Below, one piece after another: positions 6,915 through 11,568 of a DNA stretch of 11,568 bases. The DNA lies in the NCBI GenBank assembly GCA_001798565.1, contig MGSR01000177.1:5497-17064 (forward strand), in the 5' to 3' direction. Under the pieces are notes generated by a model, which made no database searches, had not been told where the DNA came from, and saw nothing but the letters and a program-made list of their open reading frames with translations. The first letter of the stretch is position 1; every line of letters starts with the position of its first letter. The translations under genes and the position numbers were made by a program. Origin of the DNA: Deltaproteobacteria bacterium RIFCSPLOWO2_12_FULL_60_16. Its GTDB lineage: Bacteria > Desulfobacterota > Binatia > UBA9968.

Positions 6915-7691
6915 TTATTCGGTCTCAAACAAAGTGCCGGCCGCCCAGTCGAATTGGCCCGTTGCGCTGCGGTTATTACCCCCGCTGACGCTGGAGAGAT
7001 CGCCGCTGGCCACGTTCCCCCCGACCATAAAGAAATCGCTCCCTCCCCCGCTGACGCTGGAGAAATTGCCGCTGGCCGTGTTGCTCAGGCCCCCGCTGAC
7101 GCTGGAGGCTTGGCCGCCGCTGGCCGTGTTGTTCATGCCCCCGCTGACGCTGGAGGTACCGCCGCTGGCCGTGTTGCTCTCGCCCCCGCTGACGCTGGAG
7201 AAATGGCCGCTGGCTGTGTTACTCCCTCCCCCGCTGACGCTGGACTCCGGGCCGCTGACGGTGTTTCGGTTGCCCGCGACAAACCCCCCAAAGGAGGGAT
7301 ACTTATGGGAGTGCCCTACGATCAGGTTGTGCGAGCCAGTACGTCCCGTCAGATCGAAGCCGCCCCGGCTACTGCGGGGCTCGTTGTACCCCACGACCAG
7401 GTTGCCCAGGCCGGTGAGGGCGCCACCGTCGTCCGTAGAGCCCGAGCCGCTCCGGACGTGGACGTTGCATCCTTCGAAGATGAAATTGGGCCCGGCCAGG
7501 CCGTTGATGGGGCTATCGTCCACGCTGACACAGGCGAGCTTTGCCTGCAGCGCCGCGACCGTCGCCTCCAGGGCCGCGACCCGGGCGAGCAGTTGTTTTA
7601 CTGTTGGCGACTGCGCTTCCGCCCGCGCCGGAATCAGCAGCGCCAGCGCCGTTAACCACATTAGTGAAGTCACAACCAGATGTTTTTTCAT
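6915..7691 (-). CDS. Secreted protein with coiled coil and YadA-head-like 15-residue repeats
   Basis: A 258-residue protein with a clear signal peptide (1-26, MKKHL then LMWLTALALLI, cleavage after AEA). Residues 29-53 form a short leucine/alanine heptad coiled coil (VKQLLARVAALEATVAALQAKL). A linker domain with two cysteines (54, 75) and the GLGNLVVGYNE and SHNLIVGHSHKY segments follows. Residues 149-245 are about six repeats of SSVSGG..NTASG.., 15-16 residues each, the spacing of YadA-type trimeric adhesin heads that coil into a left-handed beta roll. No C-terminal outer-membrane anchor is present, so this is not a complete autotransporter; it may be a secreted or surface-held trimer (inference). 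One repeat carries an extra DFFMVGGN-like insert. AAGGAGG lies upstream of the ATG. The function is unknown. Confidence 0.85.
   Translation of the reverse strand: MKKHLVVTSLMWLTALALLIPARAEAQSPTVKQLLARVAALEATVAALQAKLACVSVDDSPINGLAGPNFIFEGCNVHVRSGSGSTDDGGALTGLGNLVVGYNEPRSSRGGFDLTGRTGSHNLIVGHSHKYPSFGGFVAGNRNTVSGPESSVSGGGSNTASGHFSSVSGGESNTASGGTSSVSGGMNNTASGGQASSVSGGLSNTASGNFSSVSGGGSDFFMVGGNVASGDLSSVSGGNNRSATGQFDWAAGTLFETE
6955..7250. repeat. In-gene tandem repeat, about six units of 45-48 bases
   Basis: The plus-strand core CCCCCGCTGACGCTGGA starts at 6979, 7045, 7090, 7138, 7183 and 7228. Steps are 45, 45 and 48 bases, apart from one of 66 where a unit is longer. All steps are multiples of three, so the reading frame is kept. 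The units encode the SSVSGG/NTASG beta-roll repeats of the secreted protein. The close match at DNA level suggests recent duplication or ongoing exchange between units. Confidence 0.9.
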
Positions 7692-7755
7692 GTCCCCCTC
7701 CTTAGCGATGGGTTATCGCGCTTGCCACGCTCTTTTCTTCCCGAGACCAAAGAAC

Positions 7756-7855
7756 TACCCCCAACCGCGCCTTTTGGGGGCGGAGAGTACTCGATAAGGT
7801 AGTGTTATGTCAATCTGAGCCCGGCCCGAAGATAAGGTTCGACATCTGCCCCCCC
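7756..7855 (-). repeat. Interspersed repeat, copy 1 (long form)
   Basis: About 100 bases matching 9746-9850 at nearly nine in ten positions by eye. Shared landmarks on the plus strand are ACCGCGCCTTTTGGGG, CGATAAGGTAG, GCCCGAAGATA and GACATCTGCCCCC. It contains a small imperfect hairpin (CCGCCCC, AAAA, GGCGCGG read on the minus strand). It fills most of the gap between the Nudix stop (7868) and the secreted-protein start (7691), in the same orientation as the other two copies. No reading frame explains the conservation. It could be a degenerate mobile-element end, a non-autonomous element or a 3'-end RNA structure. Confidence 0.85.
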
Positions 7856-7867
7856 ACCTGCGGTTGG

Positions 7868-8242
7868 TTAAATTTTTGGCCTCTCGCCTGTCTTCTTATA
7901 ATGAAAATAGTCTCCCAGGATCTGCGGATGGTCGAAGACTATGGGAGATGGGAGATTGTTTTCCGTAAAGAGCTGCGTCCTTTTCGCGTCGTCGGCGCCT
8001 CTTGGCTCGCCGCCCGCCGTGGCGATAAAAACCGTGGAGATCGTGTGGTGGCGGGGATCGCGCCGCGGGTCGGAGTAGCTGTAAAACTGCTCGATCAGCT
8101 CGACGTCGAGCGACGTCTCCTCTTTGGCCTCTCTTACTGCTGCCCTTTCCAAGCTTTCCCCATAATCGACGAACCCTCCGGGCAGCGCCCAACCGTGGGG
8201 CGGATGCTTTCGCTCGATAAGCACGATCCCGCGGTCCGCCAC
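7868..8242 (-). CDS. Nudix hydrolase, 5'-truncated (probable gene remnant)
   Basis: The readable 124 residues begin at a GTG with no good ribosome site and run to a TAA. The Nudix box is nearly complete: Gly23, five residues, Glu29, seven residues, then REAKEETSL (37-45); the usual Gly near the end is Ser44. The flanking [21 protein letters not shown] and the end [15 protein letters not shown] match ADP-ribose-pyrophosphatase/MutT-like Nudix enzymes that hydrolyse nucleoside diphosphate derivatives using Mg2+. The first beta strand (roughly 15-20 residues before GIVLIERK) is missing. Upstream DNA instead encodes the start of an acyl-CoA dehydrogenase in a different frame, and a TGA 28 bases before the GTG closes the Nudix frame. 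So the gene lost its 5' end by deletion or recombination and may not be expressed. Confidence 0.75.
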   Translation of the reverse strand: MADRGIVLIERKHPPHGWALPGGFVDYGESLERAAVREAKEETSLDVELIEQFYSYSDPRRDPRHHTISTVFIATAGGEPRGADDAKRTQLFTENNLPSPIVFDHPQILGDYFHYKKTGERPKI

Positions 8243-8306
8243 TTTCGACGAACTTCCGCACCGTATCCTTCAGCATCTGGAGCTCTTCTGGCAGATTAAA
8301 GTCCAT
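8243..8306 (-). pseudogene. Acyl-CoA dehydrogenase, N-terminal fragment of about 21 codons
   Basis: From ATG at 8306 the frame reads [20 protein letters not shown], the classic first helix of acyl-CoA dehydrogenases. A strong GGAGG ribosome site lies six bases upstream. Homology stops after about 21 codons; beyond this the DNA encodes a Nudix hydrolase in another frame, and the original frame runs on as unrelated sequence to a stop at 7896 (136 codons). It is therefore the 5' end of a lost gene joined to a truncated one. The ribosome site and start are intact, so a nonsense chimera could be translated. Confidence 0.8.
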
Positions 8307-8333
8307 CCTTATCCTCCGAAGCCGAACTTCGCA

Positions 8334-8375
8334 CGTTCAACCGCTGCGCTGCGTTCAAGCCGTTCAACGTTGAAC
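8334..8375. repeat. GTTCAA repeat cluster with a 14-base perfect palindrome
   Basis: GTTCAA occurs at 8335, 8353 and 8362, and the last copy forms the perfect palindrome GTTCAACGTTGAAC (8362-8375). The cluster lies in the 91-base gap between the 47-residue ORF (stop 8398) and the acyl-CoA dehydrogenase start (8306). It could be a regulator binding site or a short extragenic palindromic repeat; sequence alone does not decide. Confidence 0.6.
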
Positions 8376-8397
8376 CATTTTAGCCACTGAAACGCCT

Positions 8398-8541
8398 CTA
8401 TTTTTTTTCTTCAAACTTGTACGCGCCGAGCCCTGGCCGATACTCCTTCCTTGCGAACTGCTGGAGCCCTGGCCTGCCGCCAATCGCTTGTTTGGCCTTA
8501 TCGGAAATCAAGCCGGAGATTTCATAGGCTCGCACCGTCAT
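8398..8541 (-). CDS. 47-residue hypothetical protein, ATGA-overlapped with the upstream binding-protein gene
   Basis: The ATG at 8541-8539 overlaps the TGA stop of the periplasmic binding protein (8540-8538) in the classic ATGA arrangement, and the frame runs 47 codons to TAG at 8398. It begins MTVRAYEISGLISDKAKQAIGG and ends RPGLGAYKFEEKK. Composition is charged and soluble, with no signal peptide or membrane segment. I do not recognise the family. The four-base overlap argues for real, coupled translation. It may be a small partner of the binding protein or the truncated remnant of a longer downstream gene, which would fit the rearranged DNA that follows. A GTG two codons in is an alternative start. 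Confidence 0.5.
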   Translation of the reverse strand: MTVRAYEISGLISDKAKQAIGGRPGLQQFARKEYRPGLGAYKFEEKK

Positions 8542-9533
8542 TTTACGATGGAGTAGTAGAGCTTGCTCATTTCCTCACGGTCTTTGCCCAATTCGGACTT
8601 GACCGGAACCAGCTTGACCCCCTCGACCAGCCTGGGAAACTTCTGGGGCACGCCGGGACGGACAACCGTTCGCCCTAAGCTTGCCAAAACCTTTTGTCCT
8701 TCGACGGACAGGACGTAATCGATAAATAGACGGCCGGCATTAGGATGAGGCGCGCGTTTCGCAAGAAAAACACCCCAAGGGCGGGACATGACAGGATCCG
8801 CATTGACGATCTCTATGGGAGCTCCTTGACTCTGCATCTCCAGGGGGCGGTAGCCAAACACGTTGACCGCCACTGGGAATTCGCCCGCTGCGGTCAACTG
8901 CGCAAGTAAGGTATGTCCCCTATGGAGCGAGGGTTTCTGCTTCATAATACCGCGAAAAAAATCGACCGTTTTTTCCTTGCCCCAGACCGAAATGAGCGCG
9001 GAAAACCATTCGCTTTCATCCGCGTCCATCCCCAGCTTGCCTCTCCATTTCGGATCCAAGAGATCGGCAAAACCTTTCGGCACATCCTTCTTCGACACCA
9101 GATTCGTGTTGTAGCCGATGACGTTGGTGACGATGTAGAGGCAGCACGGCATCAGCCCTGCGGGATCACGAAACTCTTCGGGGTACGCCTCCGTCTCGGC
9201 CGACTTGTGGGGCTGGAGCGTATCTTTTTCCTTCAGCACCCAGCCATTGATCCCATCCAGGTTGATGGCATCGACGAAGTAGCTCCCCGTGCGCGCTTCC
9301 GTTAAAATCTTATTCAACACCCGCTCGGAATTGGCGCGGAAGGTCTGAACTTTAAGAAACGGATATTTGCTTTCGAACGCCTTAACGAGACGTACCATGT
9401 CGGGAGACGACATGGTACCGTAGAAGACAAGATTCCCCTCTTTTTTAGCCTCACCAACGGTATCTGCAAGGGCCTCGGCGGATAAGAGAAAGAGTAAAAC
9501 GGCAAAAACAGCAAAGATCGTCTTCGTAAACAT
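8538..9533 (-). CDS. Periplasmic substrate-binding protein, iron(III)/family 1 type
   Basis: A 331-residue secreted protein. The start at 9533 is chosen because it opens a signal peptide (MFTKTIFAVFAVLLFLLSAEALA, 1-23) and follows AAGGAGGGG by seven bases; the frame is open 34 codons further up, but that part shows no signal peptide. The mature chain (EAKKEGNLVFYGTMSSPDMVRLVKAFESKYP, LLDPKWRGKLGMD, SRPWGVFLAKRAPHPNAGRLFIDYVLS) is typical of the extracellular solute-binding families that carry ferric iron, thiamine or related ligands (FbpA/AfuA-like). It belongs to a different fold family from the NMT1-like proteins at the left of the window. A candidate promoter lies at 9583-9611. No permease or ATPase follows, so it is an orphan binding protein here; the ligand is unassigned. 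Confidence 0.92.
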   Translation of the reverse strand: MFTKTIFAVFAVLLFLLSAEALADTVGEAKKEGNLVFYGTMSSPDMVRLVKAFESKYPFLKVQTFRANSERVLNKILTEARTGSYFVDAINLDGINGWVLKEKDTLQPHKSAETEAYPEEFRDPAGLMPCCLYIVTNVIGYNTNLVSKKDVPKGFADLLDPKWRGKLGMDADESEWFSALISVWGKEKTVDFFRGIMKQKPSLHRGHTLLAQLTAAGEFPVAVNVFGYRPLEMQSQGAPIEIVNADPVMSRPWGVFLAKRAPHPNAGRLFIDYVLSVEGQKVLASLGRTVVRPGVPQKFPRLVEGVKLVPVKSELGKDREEMSKLYYSIVK

Positions 9534-9582
9534 ACTGAGCCCCTCCTTGCGATTTTTTTTCGTTACAACTCGTCTGTCGCCA

Positions 9583-9611
9583 GATCTACTCCGGTAAGAG
9601 ATTGGTGTCAA
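9583..9611 (-). promoter_or_regulatory. Candidate sigma-70 promoter for the periplasmic binding protein
   Basis: On the minus strand TTGACA (9611-9606) is followed after 17 bases by TAGATC (9588-9583), three of six matches to the -10 box. It would give a leader of roughly 45 bases before the ATG at 9533. The ideal -35 and spacing make it plausible despite the weak -10. Confidence 0.45.
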
Positions 9612-9745
9612 TTCGAAGATCCGGAAAATTTCCAAATGATAGGAATTCCCTTTCTGGGGTTAGCCGCCGGGAACTCGAAATTGCCCTCAGTGACCGCCCG
9701 GCAACTCCCGTTTCGGAACCTCAAGCCCAGCAGGGGGAATAGTCT
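9612..9745. other. Non-coding stretch between the MFS transporter and the binding protein
   Basis: The whole gap 9534-9893 (360 bases) has no convincing gene. Besides the promoter (9583-9611) and repeat copy 2 (9746-9850), this part holds a weak inverted repeat, GCCGGG at 9666-9671 and CCCGGC at 9697-9702, with a 25-base loop. A 64-codon minus-strand frame spans 9687-9881 but has no ribosome site and overlaps the repeat, so I do not call it. Confidence 0.5.
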
Positions 9746-9850
9746 TACCCGCCACCGCGCCTTTTGGGGCGGACAGTATCCGATAAGGTAGCGTTATATC
9801 AACAACTGAGCCTGGCCCGAAGATAGGGCTGGACATCTGCCCCCAACTGG
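9746..9850 (-). repeat. Interspersed repeat, copy 2 (long form)
   Basis: Matches copy 1 (7756-7855) over its whole length with a few substitutions and two small gaps. Its right part (9815-9851, starting GCCCGAAGATAGGGCTGGAC) is identical over 37 bases to copy 3. The right end continues into CCCCC-AACT-GGGGG (9840-9853), a five-pair hairpin. It lies 43 bases after the MFS stop (9894) and before the binding-protein promoter, in the same orientation as the other copies. Confidence 0.85.
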
Positions 9851-9893
9851 GGGAATATGAAACAACGATAACCTTTGACAATCAGAATGGCAG

Positions 9894-11099
9894 TCAGCTG
9901 CTGTTGGAAACCTTCAGGGTTAAGGCGAGCCCAGCTCCAAGCAAAAGCAGGAGTCCTACGAGCACAAACCCCCAGCTGAACAAACCTGCGTCACCCATCA
10001 TGCCTATAAATGTTGGGACTGCGCCCCCGCCGAGAACAAAACCACAGGGTGTCACGAGCGAAACGGCGAGATTGCGCCCCCCGGCTGGAGCGATCCTGGC
10101 GAGGGTGGCAAAACCTGCTGGGAAGAAACAAACCGCCACCAATGGCTGAATGAATAGCACGGCCCAAAGCCAAGCGTCGGGAACCAGTCCGAGCGACAGC
10201 GTCGCGCTGCCGCTGATCAAAAGGCTTAGGGCCATCGTGAGTTTCGCCCCTAACTTGTCCGATGCCCACCCGCCGGCGAGAGCCAATACAGGCCCAGGCG
10301 CTCGCGACAATGCGAGTAAGCTGTTGGCCCACGCCTGCTCCATCCCTCTTTCGCTCACCAGATAAAGAGGAAGCATTGTAAAGACGCCCAAAGTTGAGCT
10401 TACGCCCAAACCAAAGAGCCATAGCACCAACCAGAATGAGGGGGTACGGAGCAGAACGCCAAAAGACCCGGAGCTGGGCGCTTCGCCATGAAAAGCGCCG
10501 CCCCGTCCATACAGCGCAAACGCAGAGCTGATAACAATAGCGCTTACGCCGAGCACTCCCAACGCCGAGCGCCAGGTAAACCACTTGAGCAGCAATTCCG
10601 CGAGAGCCGGCGCCACTAAGAACGCCAAATTCGGCGCCAACTCATGCACGCCCATGGCTTTGCCCCAGTGATCCTTGTCCGTGAGAGAAGTGATCGTCGC
10701 AATTGCCGACGGAATATACAATCCCGCGGCCGCCCCCATAATGAGCAACCCCAGGCGAATCCCCCAGATGCTCTTTGCCAGTGAAATCGCCAGCAGCCCG
10801 AGACCAACGCACGCAACCGAAACCACAATAACCGTGCGGTGCGTGAAATGCACGGAAAAAAATCCTGATCCCAATAGGGAGGTAAAGTAGCCGGCTGAAA
10901 TTAGGAAAAAAAACGATCCGGCCATACTATGCCGGATACCCAAGTCAGCTTCTATGGTAGGAAGAAGAGGCGCCAGGATTATTCGAGCGGTAAAATTGAC
11001 GAAGAAAATGACTGCCAAAAAAAGCACCGGTTGAATTTGCCGTCTAAATGGGCTTACGTCAGCAGAACGGTCTAACTGCGTCTGAGGATCTACAACCAT
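9894..11099 (-). CDS. Major facilitator superfamily transporter, 12 transmembrane segments
   Basis: A 401-residue inner-membrane protein made almost entirely of hydrophobic helices, consistent with 12 spans in two halves of six. The first span is PVLFLAVIFFVNF after a 20-residue cytoplasmic tail; the central loop is around YGRGGAFHGEAPSSGS (about 200); GGWASDKLGAK in the second half matches the loop 8-9 copy of MFS motif A. Such proteins move small molecules using the proton gradient. The overall pattern resembles organic-acid/nitrate-nitrite-type or CynX-like members, but the substrate cannot be assigned. The ribosome site is poor (AAGAA near the ATG at 11099). The gene is bracketed by repeat copies 2 and 3 in direct orientation, so it may have been inserted or moved as a unit (inference). 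Confidence 0.9.
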   Translation of the reverse strand: MVVDPQTQLDRSADVSPFRRQIQPVLFLAVIFFVNFTARIILAPLLPTIEADLGIRHSMAGSFFFLISAGYFTSLLGSGFFSVHFTHRTVIVVSVACVGLGLLAISLAKSIWGIRLGLLIMGAAAGLYIPSAIATITSLTDKDHWGKAMGVHELAPNLAFLVAPALAELLLKWFTWRSALGVLGVSAIVISSAFALYGRGGAFHGEAPSSGSFGVLLRTPSFWLVLWLFGLGVSSTLGVFTMLPLYLVSERGMEQAWANSLLALSRAPGPVLALAGGWASDKLGAKLTMALSLLISGSATLSLGLVPDAWLWAVLFIQPLVAVCFFPAGFATLARIAPAGGRNLAVSLVTPCGFVLGGGAVPTFIGMMGDAGLFSWGFVLVGLLLLLGAGLALTLKVSNSS

Positions 11100-11174
11100 G
11101 TTCTTATGAAGTTACACCTTGTCGCCGTCCAATCCATACCTTTTACAATGTCCAGCCAATAATGCCAACTGGCA

Positions 11175-11211
11175 GCCCGAAGATAGGGCTGGACATCTGC
11201 CCCCAACTGGG
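11175..11211 (-). repeat. Interspersed repeat, copy 3 (right part only)
   Basis: Thirty-seven bases identical to 9815-9851 (starts GCCCGAAGATAGGGCTGGAC, ends CCCCCAACTGGG). Only the right part of the element is present. On the minus strand it can form CAGCCC-loop-GGGCTG. Immediately to its right, GCTAA (11211-11215) and TTAGC (11228-11232) form a further inverted repeat, between the transposase remnant stop (11248) and the MFS start (11099). Confidence 0.85.
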
Positions 11212-11247
11212 CTAAGGGGTTTTTAAATTAGCTGGGAATACGAGGGG

Positions 11248-11538
11248 TCAAAAGTAATCTCTTTTTTTTGGGTTTCTATTTGGTGGCGCGTGAGATTTTT
11301 CCCACAGACCTAGGTGTTCAAGGATTTTTTTAATTACTTCTGGCTGATCGATAAAACTGATGATGCGCCCTTCGGGTCCCCTCAGGGTGGTGAGCAGCTT
11401 GTCGAACCACATCTCTCCGTGGCATTTAGGGCAGGTCAGCGGGTCTGTTTCATAGACCTTTCTGATGAAGTGGAACCAGCGCCTCTTTAACATGAATTCA
11501 ACTCCAAGCGGACCGCAGTCACAACGCATTCTAACCAT
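11248..11538 (-). pseudogene. IS91-type (Y2) transposase, C-terminal remnant
   Basis: The last 96 codons read KVYETDPLTCPKCHGEM, then IISFIDQPEVIKKILEHLGLW, the characteristic C-terminal tail of IS91-family transposases, in which the CPKC pair is part of a zinc-binding element. The catalytic rolling-circle domain with its two tyrosines is absent. Two in-frame TAG codons lie just before the ATG, so this is a broken copy rather than a gene continuing past the edge. A 14-residue insert (WFDKLLTTLRGPEG) interrupts the normal GEM-to-RIISFI junction. AAAGGA lies three bases before the ATG, so the fragment could still be translated. Its presence beside repeat copy 3 shows that mobile-element activity shaped this end of the window. 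Confidence 0.8.
11368..11409 (-). repeat. 42-base short repeat inserted in frame in the transposase remnant
   Basis: On the minus strand the insert reads TGGTTCGACAAGCTGCTCAC and continues ACCCTGAGGGGACCC to GAAGGG. It resembles the widespread short interspersed repeats with a TTCGACAAGCTCACCAC core that I recall from many GC-rich bacterial genomes. It is a multiple of three and adds 14 codons without breaking the frame. The insert boundary is inferred from where the family tail normally reads GEM followed by a basic residue and IISFI. Confidence 0.6.
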
Positions 11539-11568
11539 CTGTCCTTTCTACTACGGCTGGTTCGTCGT

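Noticed and set aside
6955..7250. Regularly spaced repeats that might suggest a CRISPR array
   Set aside because: The units are in frame within a protein gene, the spacers are themselves similar to each other, and unit steps are multiples of three.
6811..7797. A 328-codon proline-rich plus-strand frame with PPLTLE repeats
   Set aside because: It is the antisense of the secreted repeat protein; its repeats follow from the 45-base units, and it has no signal peptide or ribosome site of its own.
7802..8299. A 165-codon plus-strand frame opposite the Nudix gene
   Set aside because: The opposite strand carries an unmistakable Nudix box; the plus-strand product has no recognisable feature.
9687..9881. 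A 64-codon minus-strand frame between the MFS and binding-protein genes
   Set aside because: No ribosome site, no recognisable domain, and most of it lies in the interspersed repeat, whose other copy does not keep this frame because of small gaps.
11165..11210. CCAACTGG on both sides of repeat copy 3 as a target-site duplication
   Set aside because: The left CCAACTGG partly aligns with the AACTGAGCCTGG of copy 2, so it may be part of the element; the right one is inside the 37-base identity. Evidence for a duplication is not adequate.

Overview
The window reads as a chromosomal segment of an uncultured, GC-rich environmental bacterium. The gene order rsmD-coaD-class I aminotransferase, several periplasmic substrate-binding proteins of the NMT1/TTT type with no transporter partners nearby, and a YadA-head-like secreted repeat protein are all things I associate with deltaproteobacteria-like candidate lineages (Binatota, Methylomirabilota/Rokubacteria, Desulfobacterota). 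That placement is inference; no rRNA or phylogenetic marker beyond RsmD and CoaD is present.

Layout. (1) 1-3269, minus strand: a compact run of an amidohydrolase followed by three NMT1-like periplasmic substrate-binding proteins, the third cut by the window edge. Gaps are only 17-20 bases and a good promoter (TTGACA, 16-base spacer, GATAGT) lies upstream, so this looks like one operon. The second and third genes are tandem paralogues that align end to end without gaps. (2) 3477-6807, plus strand: a divergent run of a medium-chain dehydrogenase/quinone oxidoreductase, then rsmD, coaD and an aspartate-aminotransferase-type enzyme, tightly spaced. (3) A strong hairpin at 6843-6874 separates this run from a convergent gene for a secreted protein with a coiled coil and about six 15-residue YadA-head-like repeats.

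(4) 7700-11568 looks like accessory, rearranged DNA, with every recognisable gene on the minus strand. It holds a 5'-truncated Nudix hydrolase joined out of frame to the first codons of an acyl-CoA dehydrogenase, a 47-residue ORF that overlaps the preceding gene by ATGA, an iron/family-1-type periplasmic binding protein, a 12-helix MFS transporter, and the C-terminal remnant of an IS91-type transposase. A roughly 100-base interspersed repeat occurs twice (7756-7855, 9746-9850), and a third, 37-base piece of it lies at 11175-11211. All copies are in the same orientation, each between two minus-strand genes, and they bracket first the Nudix/binding-protein block and then the MFS gene. A second kind of short repeat (42 bases, 11368-11409) sits in frame inside the transposase remnant.

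The amidohydrolase, binding proteins and divergent oxidoreductase together suggest uptake and breakdown of an organic, probably carboxylated or aromatic, compound; the substrate cannot be read from the sequence. I found no CRISPR array, tRNA, rRNA or recognisable defence system. The most unusual signals are the interspersed repeat, the two broken or chimeric genes and the repeat-containing secreted protein.
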